Notes under the pieces: model-generated
Seen by the model: only the letters and a program-made list of their open reading frames with translations
Database searches by the model: none
Told to the model about the DNA's origin: nothing
Made by a program: the position numbers and the translations under genes
From: Flemingiibacterium sp045634005
Lineage (GTDB): Bacteria > Bacillota > Clostridia > Oscillospirales > CAG-272
Direction of reading: 5' to 3'
DNA: 40,945 nucleotides
Assembly: GCA_045634005.1 (NCBI GenBank)
Contig: JAZQZL010000011.1
Location: 1 to 40,945 of the forward strand
Part shown: positions 8,697 to 15,632 of the stretch, one piece after another
Numbering within the stretch: position 1 is the stretch's first letter
How the letters are laid out: every line of letters begins with the position of its first letter

Positions 8697-9368
8697 ATGG
8701 GATTTGGTCTGATTTTCGTTGGATACTTTTTTCTGATATTTTTCCCGCTCAGCCGCATCGACGTGCTTCCGAATCTCGCGATCATCGGCTGTGTCGTTAT
8801 ACTGCTTGGTCTGAAACGGCTCACGCAATACTGCGCTGAAAACCGAGCATTCAGTATAGCAAAGTTTCTCGGGATAGTGCTTTCTGCAGTATCGCTCGCC
8901 GCGCTGATGCTTGACGTCGCAGGTATTGACGGTATGCTGTCGGAGCAAATGGGCGCTGTATTGGCACCCGTGACAAATGCACTTTACGCACTCACTATCA
9001 CAGCGTTTACCGCCGCACTTTTTGTTGGCGTTTATACGCTATCGGGAGAGGTTGCGCTTCCAAAGCTTGCAAGGCGGAGTGTTTTTATGCTGTCGGTAAA
9101 TGCGGCATATCTTATCTCCGAGCTCGCGGCAACCGCCTGCTCTCTTGTACGCACGTATGGCGGAGTATCAAGCGACGGATTTACGATAGTGACGGGATAT
9201 CTTGGAATTATCGCATTTCTCCTTGCATACGTCATACTCTTCTTAAATCTTTCGCTCATTTTTTCCTGCTACGCACACATCTGCCTTGAAGGCGACGAGG
9301 ATATGCCAAACAACGGCGATATCTTTGATAAAATCGTAGCGTGGACAAAGCGCAATAAGAAAGGCTGA
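8697..9368 (+). CDS. Multi-pass membrane protein of unknown function
   Basis: A 223-residue protein with about five or six hydrophobic segments, beginning at the very N-terminus, and a short charged C-terminal tail (WTKRNKKG) that should be cytoplasmic. The N-terminal part (FPLSRIDVLPNLAIIG, then LLGLKRLTQYC) aligns by eye with the next protein (FNPCINVVDILPDFFGYVLL, then MKGLSKLADLC), so the two are distant paralogues or share a domain. AAAGGA precedes the ATG. It lies 44 bases after secA and 5 bases before its partner, so the three are probably co-transcribed. I do not recognise a named family or activity. Confidence 0.8.
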   Translation: MGFGLIFVGYFFLIFFPLSRIDVLPNLAIIGCVVILLGLKRLTQYCAENRAFSIAKFLGIVLSAVSLAALMLDVAGIDGMLSEQMGAVLAPVTNALYALTITAFTAALFVGVYTLSGEVALPKLARRSVFMLSVNAAYLISELAATACSLVRTYGGVSSDGFTIVTGYLGIIAFLLAYVILFLNLSLIFSCYAHICLEGDEDMPNNGDIFDKIVAWTKRNKKG

Positions 9369-9373
9369 TACAT

Positions 9374-10720
9374 ATGCTAAACAAAAACGGCACCAAGAAA
9401 AAATCCTCGCCGAGGAATGAGCTTGGATATCATTATCTGATAGCGGCGTTTGTTTTTCTTTTTAATCCCTGCATCAACGTGGTTGATATCCTTCCCGACT
9501 TTTTCGGATACGTCCTTTTGATGAAGGGCCTTTCCAAGCTGGCTGACCTTTGTCCCAACATATCCGACGCTATGGCGAGCATTGGCAGACTTCGTTGGTT
9601 TATGCTTTTAAAGATGTTCTCGATGGCGCTCGTTCCGTTCGTTGATACAACGTACGTTCTTATCTTCGTATTCGCGTTCGGCGTTATAGAGCTTATGTAC
9701 GTGCTCCCTGCCGCTGCACGTATATTCGACGGGCTTGAATATTTCGGAACGCGCTTTGACTGCAAAACGATCTTCCAAAAATACAACGACGTTCGCCTTC
9801 TCACGCCACTGTTTTTCATTGTAAAAAACGCATTCTGCCTGTTCCCGGAGCTGTGCTGTCTGTATTCCGGCGAGATTACAAGCGGAGCGCAGAGTGATCT
9901 CACAGCCTACAAGCCACTCCTCGTCGAGCTTAATCTTATCGTCGGCACGATTGCCGGTATCGTATGGCTCGTAAGCCTTGTGCGCTACACAAAGCGTATC
10001 GCAGGCGACACGCCGTTTATTGAGCGAGTACTTCACGATTACGAGATCGAAATCGGCTCAAATAAAGGTCTTGCAATTCGCCGCAGACTGCGTACCGTAA
10101 TTTCCGCAATCATCGCAGGTCTTGTTTTTCTGCCGAACATGTGGCTCGACGGTGTGAATTTTGTTCCCACCTTCGTTTACGGTATATTTATTATCGCCGC
10201 GATGCTACTGCTCCGCCGTATATCCGCCGTTTCAAAGCTCGCAGTAATAATCCCTGCCGTCTTTGTTGCAGTATCTGCCATATCCTTTACGCTGTCGACG
10301 TACTTCGGCGTGAACTACCTTATCGCAGACGTTTACTACGATCACAGAGTTCTCTTGGTATTCGGTACAACGTGCATAGCCACCGCCGTGGAATATGTCT
10401 TGCTGATCTTAACCGGCTATTTTGTATACCGCGAGCTTAAAAAGGTAGTAACGGTGCATCTTGCCGCCGCACCCGACATCACAGACAGGCGCATCATCGA
10501 GTTCAGCGCCGACACACAGCGTCAATTAAATAAATCGCTTACCGTAGGCTTCATTGCGTTTATCGTGGTCGCGCTTATCAATCTGACATATCTTATGCTT
10601 CGCGCGGATGTGATTGCAGATTTGTGGCTTTGCGCTTTTGTTGCAACTGTCGTGTGGATATTCTGCATAGCAAGCGTAATGAACCGACTTTACGATCAGA
10701 TCGAATATAAATATATGTAA
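9374..10720 (+). CDS. Multi-pass membrane protein of unknown function, related to the preceding gene
   Basis: The 448-residue product has roughly nine hydrophobic segments in two groups, about residues 20-220 and 245-440, separated by a charged cytoplasmic stretch (RYTKRIAGDTPFIERVLHDYE). The N-terminal motif NVVDILPDFFGYVLLMKGL recurs in many uncharacterised clostridial membrane proteins. No enzyme motif or transporter signature is visible. The ATG overlaps no stop but lies only 5 bases beyond the preceding gene, with no clear ribosome site of its own, which suggests translational coupling. A terminator shared with the kinase gene follows. Confidence 0.8.
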   Translation: MLNKNGTKKKSSPRNELGYHYLIAAFVFLFNPCINVVDILPDFFGYVLLMKGLSKLADLCPNISDAMASIGRLRWFMLLKMFSMALVPFVDTTYVLIFVFAFGVIELMYVLPAAARIFDGLEYFGTRFDCKTIFQKYNDVRLLTPLFFIVKNAFCLFPELCCLYSGEITSGAQSDLTAYKPLLVELNLIVGTIAGIVWLVSLVRYTKRIAGDTPFIERVLHDYEIEIGSNKGLAIRRRLRTVISAIIAGLVFLPNMWLDGVNFVPTFVYGIFIIAAMLLLRRISAVSKLAVIIPAVFVAVSAISFTLSTYFGVNYLIADVYYDHRVLLVFGTTCIATAVEYVLLILTGYFVYRELKKVVTVHLAAAPDITDRRIIEFSADTQRQLNKSLTVGFIAFIVVALINLTYLMLRADVIADLWLCAFVATVVWIFCIASVMNRLYDQIEYKYM

Positions 10721-10724
10721 CAAA

Positions 10725-10755
10725 AAAAGGTTGATGCCGTTGGCATCAACCTTTT
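10725..10755. terminator. Bidirectional terminator between convergent genes
   Basis: A 14-pair stem (AAAAGGTTGATGCC with GGCATCAACCTTTT) and a GTT loop sit between the membrane protein stop and the histidine kinase stop, with A and T tracts on either side. Confidence 0.92.
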
Positions 10756-10756
10756 C

Positions 10757-12241
10757 TTATAACTCAAACCAGAACACAGAGCCACAGCCGAGCTCGCTTT
10801 CAACACCGTATCTCGCTTCGTGCAGATCGAGTATGCTCTTTACGATAGAAAGACCGAGACCCGAGCCTGTCGCCGCCCTGCGGTGAAGCTTATCGACCTT
10901 GTAATATCTGTCCCAGATATTCGGAATAGCTTCGGGCGCTATACCCTCGCCCCTGTCCGCGACCTCAATACGAACGGCGTTTTTATCCCCGCACGGCACA
11001 ATACGCTGGGTAACGGTTACCGTACGCTCGCCGCCGCTATGTGTTATCGCGTTGTTTATGAAATTATAGATAACCTGAAGAATACGTGCGCGGTCTGCCG
11101 TTACAACCACCTCGCAGTCGTGCACGAACTCTATGGTCCAACCGTCCTGCTCGGTAAATTTCGAAAACCGTCCTATAACCTCAAGCACTGTCTGTGTGAG
11201 ATTAAACTCGGATTTCGCAAGCTCAACCGTACCCGCCTGAAGCTTGGATATATCCAGCACATCGTTGACGAGTGAGGAAAGGCGCCGTGCCTCGTCGATG
11301 ATTATCTGCAGGTTTTCCGGTGTATTTTCGCCGGGTATGTCACGCATCACCTCGGCATAACCCGTTATCATTGTAAGCGGAGTACGGAGGTCGTGCGAGA
11401 TATTTGCAATAAGCTCACGCTGGAGTGCGCCCGTTTTGGAAAGCTCGGATGCCGCATAGGTTAGAGTATCGGAAAGCTCTGATATTTCCCGATACGTGCC
11501 GACTGCAAACTCGGTGTCGTATTTGCCTTTTGCAAGTTCCTTGGCGCTGTTGTTTATCTTCACTATCGGAGCGCTGACACGCCGTGCGAGAACAAAGGAT
11601 AAAACCGCCGCAAGCAACACCATAACGGCAGTTATTATGATAAGCTCGCGCTGGAGCGTACGTACTGTGGAAGCAACGGGCGAAACAGTCGCGTTCAAAA
11701 CGACAACGATATCCTTACCACTCACGGTAGCCACGGCTTTAGTGTATATCATACTCTCCGCCACGTCGTCTGGCAAATCGCTTGTGTTATACGACGGATA
11801 GCTTCCTACCGCCGGGCGCAGATTTTTAAACGCGCCAAGCTTGAACGAGGACATATTCTCGCCGCCGTTTTGGAGTGCAAGCGTATACAGCGTGTAAATA
11901 TTGCGTGCCGACATTGTGTGTATCACGCAATCAGTAAGCACGTCCGAGCTTGCAATAATATTTCCGTCCTCGTCAAACACCAGCGTGCAGATGTGCTTAT
12001 CCTCGGCGATAAGATCGGAAAGCGCCTGAAGCTTTCTTCTGTCAAGGCTTACGTTTTCGGCAAGCTCTGACGCGCTATTTTTTATTTCTGAAATTCTCAC
12101 AGACCTATAAATGCTTGGAAAAAGCGCGACCTGAAAAAGCCACAGAAGTCCAAGAAGTATAGCAAGGAAAAGCATCATATATCCAAAAAGCTTCCATCTG
12201 ATGCCAAGCCTGCTCGCGTATCTTTTACCGTTATGCTTCAA
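10757..12241 (-). CDS. Sensor histidine kinase
   Basis: A 494-residue membrane sensor kinase that should phosphorylate the response regulator encoded just upstream. A first membrane helix at about 17-42 and a second at about 199-220 bracket an extracellular sensor domain of about 155 residues with no recognised ligand motif. A HAMP linker follows (LAKGKYDTEF), then the H-box ELIANISHDLRTPL with His283, the N-box FINNAITHSGG, and the G boxes DRGEGI and GSGLGLSIVK. It starts inside the end of the regulator gene (11 shared bases), so the pair is co-translated. The domain order resembles the PhoR/VanS class. Signal unknown. Confidence 0.93.
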   Translation of the reverse strand: MKHNGKRYASRLGIRWKLFGYMMLFLAILLGLLWLFQVALFPSIYRSVRISEIKNSASELAENVSLDRRKLQALSDLIAEDKHICTLVFDEDGNIIASSDVLTDCVIHTMSARNIYTLYTLALQNGGENMSSFKLGAFKNLRPAVGSYPSYNTSDLPDDVAESMIYTKAVATVSGKDIVVVLNATVSPVASTVRTLQRELIIITAVMVLLAAVLSFVLARRVSAPIVKINNSAKELAKGKYDTEFAVGTYREISELSDTLTYAASELSKTGALQRELIANISHDLRTPLTMITGYAEVMRDIPGENTPENLQIIIDEARRLSSLVNDVLDISKLQAGTVELAKSEFNLTQTVLEVIGRFSKFTEQDGWTIEFVHDCEVVVTADRARILQVIYNFINNAITHSGGERTVTVTQRIVPCGDKNAVRIEVADRGEGIAPEAIPNIWDRYYKVDKLHRRAATGSGLGLSIVKSILDLHEARYGVESELGCGSVFWFEL

Positions 12242-12905
12242 AACGATACCCTACCCCTCGAAGCGTCACGATAAGACGCGCATAGTCGCCAAGACTCTTA
12301 CGAAGCAGCTTTATATGCGTATCAAGCGTGCGGTCATCGCCGTAAAAATCATAGCCCCAAACCTCGGTTATAAGCCGCTCACGTGAAAGTGCAATATTAC
12401 GGTTTCGAAGCATATAGAAAAACAGGTCGTATTCCTTGGGCGACATATCCACACGCTCGCCATCTACGTAAACTATGCGGGCTGTGATATCAGCCTTCAG
12501 TCCCTCAATCTCCACGACCTCGTTCTGCGCCGCGGCAGCGCCTGCTCTCGTGCGGTTCATTACCGCGTTTATGCGAAGCATAAGCTCCTTTGGCGAAAAC
12601 GGCTTTACCACGTAATCGTCAATACCAAGCTCAAAGCCGTTTATCTTGTCATATTCCTCACCGCGCGCGGAGAGCATTATTATAGGCGTGTTTTTTGTTC
12701 TGCGAATTTCGCGGCAAGCGGAAAAGCCGTCCAGCTCCGGCATCATTATATCCATAATAATGATATCAAAATTCTGCTCCCGGCAAAGCTCTACAGCCTT
12801 CATACCGTCCGCAGCCTCTACGACCTCATGACCTTCAAATTCGGCGTACTTTCTTATAAGCGCGCGTATCATTTCTTCGTCATCGACAGTCAGTATCTTA
12901 TACAT
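12231..12905 (-). CDS. OmpR/PhoB-family response regulator
   Basis: A cytoplasmic transcription regulator of 224 residues. The receiver domain (1-115) shows the acidic pair Asp9-Asp10, phospho-acceptor Asp52 in IIIMDIMMPELDG, Thr/Ser switch near Ser79 and Lys101 in VVKPFSP. The C-terminal winged helix (about 130-222) includes MSPKEYDLFFYMLRN and the recognition-helix region DDRTLDTHIKLLRKSLG, ending GVGYRFEA. It is the first gene of the two-gene unit with the kinase. Targets are not evident from the neighbourhood; an envelope-stress role would be a guess. Confidence 0.94.
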   Translation of the reverse strand: MYKILTVDDEEMIRALIRKYAEFEGHEVVEAADGMKAVELCREQNFDIIIMDIMMPELDGFSACREIRRTKNTPIIMLSARGEEYDKINGFELGIDDYVVKPFSPKELMLRINAVMNRTRAGAAAAQNEVVEIEGLKADITARIVYVDGERVDMSPKEYDLFFYMLRNRNIALSRERLITEVWGYDFYGDDRTLDTHIKLLRKSLGDYARLIVTLRGVGYRFEA

Positions 12906-12938
12906 TTAACACCCTCCTCGCCTGATTATACTACAGAT

Positions 12939-12968
12939 ATTATAACACCGACACACAGACAATTGCAA
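12939..12968 (-). promoter_or_regulatory. Probable promoter of the two-component genes
   Basis: On the minus strand TTGCAA (12963-12968), an 18-base spacer and TATAAT (12939-12944) lie 33 bases before the regulator ATG. A second TATAAT-like site lies closer, at about 12925-12930. Confidence 0.5.
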
Positions 12969-13023
12969 TACACTTCGCCAAATGTTCACAAAAGAATTAG
13001 ATGCACCTCACATTAAAAATCAA

Positions 13024-13049
13024 AACCGCTCTTTGACAAAAGAGCGGTT
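13024..13049. terminator. Hairpin downstream of the mazF-like gene
   Basis: An 11-pair stem AACCGCTCTTT / AAAGAGCGGTT with loop GACA lies between mazF and the regulator promoter. It is flanked by AAAATCAA on the left, giving a moderate T tract for leftward transcripts. Confidence 0.6.
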
Positions 13050-13060
13050 AATAACATTCC

Positions 13061-13095
13061 CATACCCGATGCGTTACTTTTCGTATTCGGGTATG
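13061..13095. other. Long-loop inverted repeat at the end of mazF
   Basis: CATACCCGA (13061-13069) and TCGGGTATG (13087-13095) pair over a 17-base loop and end 6 bases from the mazF stop. No T run follows. It may protect the 3' end or help termination with the 13024 hairpin. Confidence 0.4.
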
Positions 13096-13101
13096 TAGTC
13101 G

Positions 13102-13458
13102 TCATAAGAGAGGCGTTTCAAGCCCAAAACTGACACCGATGGCATCGTTTACCCTTTGCATAATTCCGTCGTCAAGATGCCCCATTTTTTCCTTGAGGCG
13201 TTTCTTATCAAGCGTGCGTATCTGCTCAAGGAGTATCACTGAATCCTTGGCAAGACCATACTGATCCGCCACCACGTCGATGTGTGTTGGCAAACGGTTT
13301 TTGCCAACCTGCGAGGTAATAGCCGCGGCAATTACCGTGGGGCTGTACTTGTTTCCGACGTCGTTCTGCACGATAAGAACGGGGCGCAGTCCGCCTTGCT
13401 CTGAACCGACTACAGGACTTAAATCTGCGTAGTAAATATCTCCGCGTTTTACAGTCAA
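13102..13458 (-). CDS. mazF: MazF/EndoA-type mRNA endoribonuclease toxin
   Basis: The 118-residue protein has the PemK/MazF fold from MTVKRGDIYYADLSPVVGSEQGG onward. Arg25 and Thr48 correspond to the catalytic residues known for Bacillus EndoA, which cleaves single-stranded RNA at UACAU. The start is TTG at 13458, with GGAGAG upstream; no in-frame ATG is available. A ribbon-helix-helix antitoxin normally precedes the toxin, but none is found in the 262 bases before it or beside it. Orphan copies of this clostridial family are common, and the antitoxin may lie elsewhere. Confidence 0.93.
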   Translation of the reverse strand: MTVKRGDIYYADLSPVVGSEQGGLRPVLIVQNDVGNKYSPTVIAAAITSQVGKNRLPTHIDVVADQYGLAKDSVILLEQIRTLDKKRLKEKMGHLDDGIMQRVNDAIGVSFGLETPLL

Positions 13459-13560
13459 GAAAATTCACTCTCCATGCTTTTAATTTCTTGTGTCAATAGT
13501 TTTTACCGTGTGCAGGAATTTTAGTCACGTATAAAAAATATTTTTCAAAAAGTTTTGTGT

Positions 13561-13581
13561 GGAGGACACACTGCGTCCTCC
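13561..13581. repeat. Hairpin in the gap upstream of mazF
   Basis: GGAGGAC and GTCCTCC pair around the loop ACACTGC. The surrounding gap, 13459-13679, holds no gene I can support. A 31-codon frame on the minus strand (13545-13640) runs through this hairpin and is not convincing. The hairpin resembles the one at 237-258 in style but not in sequence. Confidence 0.5.
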
Positions 13582-13679
13582 CTTATCATTTTATTACCGC
13601 AGCACAAGTAGCGTGAAAGAGCCTTTTGCATAACTCGCATAATGTCGAACGCTTCTCTGAAAAAATTCCTCCTTCAGCC

Positions 13680-13708
13680 TTGACAATTTATACCATTCGT
13701 CGTATAAT
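13680..13708 (+). promoter_or_regulatory. Consensus promoter of tRNA-Gly
   Basis: TTGACA (13680-13685), exactly 17 bases, TATAAT (13703-13708): a perfect match to the SigA consensus, 13 bases before the tRNA 5' end. Confidence 0.93.
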
Positions 13709-13721
13709 ATTTATTGTAAGT

Positions 13722-13795
13722 GCAGGCGTAGTTTAGTGGCAGAACCTCAGCTTCCCAAGCTGACCGTGCGGGTTCGATTCCCGTCGCCTGCTCCA
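13722..13795 (+). tRNA. tRNA-Gly (CCC anticodon)
   Basis: The cloverleaf is complete: acceptor GCAGGCG / CGCCTGC, D arm beginning TAGTTTAGTGGCAGAAC, anticodon stem TCAGC / GCTGA around the loop TTCCCAA (anticodon CCC), T arm CGGGTTCGATTCCCG, discriminator T, and an encoded CCA at 13793-13795. It reads the GGG glycine codon. It stands alone, flanked by a consensus promoter and a terminator. Confidence 0.97.
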
Positions 13796-13798
13796 TAG

Positions 13799-13831
13799 AA
13801 AAGCCCCGTTCGTTCTACGAACGGGGCTTTT
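13799..13831. terminator. Shared terminator of tRNA-Gly and the DUF4830 gene
   Basis: A perfect 14-pair stem AAAAGCCCCGTTCG / CGAACGGGGCTTTT with a 5-base loop starts 3 bases after the tRNA CCA and ends one base before the leftward stop codon. Confidence 0.95.
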
Positions 13832-13832
13832 A

Positions 13833-14327
13833 TCAATATTCAATATTCTTATCAAGTCCGTGGATAAATCCGTTAGCATTGGCGGAGCAAACGTCGCCGC
13901 CTATGACCTTGTTTTTATGTACTAGAATGCTTACGAGCACCTCTCCGTCGTATCCGTCGTAATTCGTGATGCGATACGTATAGCGCTCAACGTTCTTTTT
14001 AGCGTATTTGGCAAGGTCGAAGCCCTGCTTCTTCTGAAGCTCGTTGTAGCTTTGGTAGACCTTGTCAAACTCCTCGGGAACGGTCACCTCTGCTATCTCC
14101 ACAGGCTCGGACTCAACCTCCCAGCCGAATTGACGCAAAAACTCAATGCGATCTCCCGAGTTTTTGATCTTATCAAATTTGACCGCCTCAACCGCACCGA
14201 TAACTCCGTCTGACATAGCAGGCTCGGCGCTTGGAATAAACACAAGCAGCCCAACAAGCGCAACCATCGCAACTGCCGTGACACCAAAAAATTTCAGCGT
14301 ACTGCCTCTCATTGAATATATAAACAT
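13833..14327 (-). CDS. Membrane-anchored DUF4830-type protein
   Basis: The 164-residue product has one N-terminal membrane segment (about 12-32) and an extracellular domain. The pattern REFLRQFGWEVE-like, EFDKVYQSYNELQKKQGFDL, RYTYRITNY and NKVIGGDVCSANANGFIHGL matches my memory of the DUF4830 family of clostridial proteins; the function is unknown. GGGAGGAG lies 5 bases before the ATG at 14327; a second ATG 15 bases later is less well placed. It ends at the terminator shared with the tRNA. The upstream gap of 105 bases contains a TATAAT-like site (about 14359-14364 on the minus strand). Confidence 0.8.
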   Translation of the reverse strand: MFIYSMRGSTLKFFGVTAVAMVALVGLLVFIPSAEPAMSDGVIGAVEAVKFDKIKNSGDRIEFLRQFGWEVESEPVEIAEVTVPEEFDKVYQSYNELQKKQGFDLAKYAKKNVERYTYRITNYDGYDGEVLVSILVHKNKVIGGDVCSANANGFIHGLDKNIEY

Positions 14328-14398
14328 ATATGCTCCTCCCGATAATATCTTGCTGTTATATTATACTGTGCCGAGTACCAAAATATTACCGAAAAGAA

Positions 14399-14426
14399 AA
14401 AGGAAGAACGAAGCCGTTCTTCCTTT
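14399..14426 (-). terminator. Terminator after the DUF4430 lipoprotein gene
   Basis: A 12-pair stem AAAGGAAGAACG / CGTTCTTCCTTT with loop AAGC lies 6 bases beyond the leftward stop, flanked by AAAAG on the left, which gives a T tract in the leftward transcript. Confidence 0.88.
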
Positions 14427-14432
14427 ATTTCA

Positions 14433-14852
14433 TTATTCAGCGTCCGGAACGTATGAGGTGTAGATAAACTCGATCGTATCGCCGTCAACAACCGTGTTGT
14501 CAGCCGCTCTGCCGGAGGTAGGCTCTGCACCGTTAACGGTGTAGTACCAATAGTATGTAGTGTTGGTTTCGGTATCTACGTAATCCTTGTAGATGTCGAT
14601 ATCCTTAACGGACTCCTCGTCCTCGGTAAGGGTGTAATCCATCTCGTTGAGAATACAGCCTTCAACAAACGCCTGGAGAACGGAAGGATTTTTACTCTTA
14701 AGCGGAACATTAACGTCAAGAATTATCGGGAACTCGGGATCGCCGCAGTTGATCTTAAGGTTAACGTTGATAGTTTCTACGCCACAGGATGCAAAGCAGA
14801 ATACCGCCATAATTGCAGCTAAAGTAAGCGCCAGAATACGGGTAAATTTCAT
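14433..14852 (-). CDS. DUF4430-domain lipoprotein
   Basis: A secreted lipoprotein of 139 residues. The signal peptide ends in the lipobox FASC, so Cys23 should be lipidated and anchored to the outer face of the membrane. The remainder is a DUF4430-like domain: LKSKNPSVLQAFVEGC, YYWYYTVNGAEPTSG and VVDGDTIEFIY are its usual blocks. The fold is shared with the C-terminal domain of transcobalamin-type proteins, so ligand binding is possible but unproven. A perfect promoter lies upstream, and a small GCGGC/GCCGC hairpin at 14893-14908 falls in the 5' leader. Confidence 0.88.
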   Translation of the reverse strand: MKFTRILALTLAAIMAVFCFASCGVETINVNLKINCGDPEFPIILDVNVPLKSKNPSVLQAFVEGCILNEMDYTLTEDEESVKDIDIYKDYVDTETNTTYYWYYTVNGAEPTSGRAADNTVVDGDTIEFIYTSYVPDAE

Positions 14853-14923
14853 TTTAAATTCCTCCTAAAATTTGATATAAGCGAGCTTTTAAGCGGCAAA
14901 TAAGCCGCCTCACCTATGCGTAT

Positions 14924-14952
14924 ATTATACTCTTTTTTCCGCACTTTGTCAA
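14924..14952 (-). promoter_or_regulatory. Consensus promoter of the DUF4430 lipoprotein gene
   Basis: On the minus strand TTGACA (14947-14952), 17 bases, TATAAT (14924-14929): a perfect SigA consensus 71 bases before the ATG. Strong constitutive expression would be expected. Confidence 0.92.
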
Positions 14953-15048
14953 TAGAAAATGCACACATTTTCCCACTTGTCGTCCACTTTTGAGCAAAGC
15001 ATAGTGCAAGTTTAACAAAACGCAAAAGTTTTTTTGTTCACTACGCTA

Positions 15049-15576
15049 TCAGTTCAAAATAACAATGGACAGATTGAGATACGCAGCAAAAAAGAGCCAC
15101 AGCAAGTAGAGCGTCATTACCGCCGCCGCGCTTTTGTATATGCGTCCAAAATAGCAGATTATGAAAAACGTGAGAACTATCATCATCAGAATAGTGACAA
15201 ATGCTGCGAAATATGCACCGGCACCAAAGAACAGCGGCGACCAGATAAAATTAAATATCATCATAATTACAAAGAATAAAAGCCCTCTGTATTTATCCGC
15301 CTCAAACGCCCTCTCGCGCGAGCAGACAACCGCCCCCGCCGCACCGCCGATAAGCACGTAAAGAACCGTCCATACGATCGGAAAAACAAATGCAGGCGGA
15401 GCCGCCGCCGGGAGCTCAAGCTCGCGGTAAGCTTCCGTAGAGCCGCCCGCAAATGCGCTTAATATTCCGCAGAAAAGGATTATAAGCGCCCCAATAATAA
15501 CACAGCGCAGATTTATAGTACAAAGCTCTGTACGCACGAGCGAGCGCAAACGTTTTTTTGCGCGCTTTAAAGACAT
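15049..15576 (-). CDS. tspO: TspO/MBR-family tryptophan-rich sensory protein
   Basis: A 175-residue five-helix membrane protein of the TspO family, which binds porphyrins and related ligands in other bacteria. Diagnostic blocks are PPAFVFPIVWTVLYVLIGGA, FNFIWSPLFFGAG and LYLLWLFFAAYLNLSI. An extra 35 or so residues precede the first helix and are basic. The start at 15576 is chosen because GAGGTGA lies just upstream; a further in-frame start at 15594 falls inside a hairpin and would add six residues. The ribosome site is part of that hairpin's 3' arm. Physiological role in this organism is unknown. Confidence 0.9.
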   Translation of the reverse strand: MSLKRAKKRLRSLVRTELCTINLRCVIIGALIILFCGILSAFAGGSTEAYRELELPAAAPPAFVFPIVWTVLYVLIGGAAGAVVCSRERAFEADKYRGLLFFVIMMIFNFIWSPLFFGAGAYFAAFVTILMMIVLTFFIICYFGRIYKSAAAVMTLYLLWLFFAAYLNLSIVILN

Positions 15577-15577
15577 A

Positions 15578-15611
15578 AAAATCACCTCACACAATTGTAT
15601 GAGGTGATTTT
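15578..15611 (-). terminator. Terminator after the PBP gene that also holds the tspO ribosome site
   Basis: AAATCACCTCA and TGAGGTGATTT pair around a near-palindromic centre containing ACAATTGT. On the minus strand the 3' arm is followed by a T run (GTGATTTTT), as in an intrinsic terminator for the PBP transcript, whose stop is 22 bases earlier. The same arm contains GAGGTGA, the tspO ribosome site, with the ATG directly after the T run. Confidence 0.78.
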
Positions 15612-15632
15612 AGTTTTAATGCATTTGCGTCT

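Noticed and set aside
13545..13640. 31-codon frame upstream of mazF as a possible antitoxin
   Set aside because: No ribbon-helix-helix pattern, no properly spaced ribosome site, and it overlaps a hairpin.
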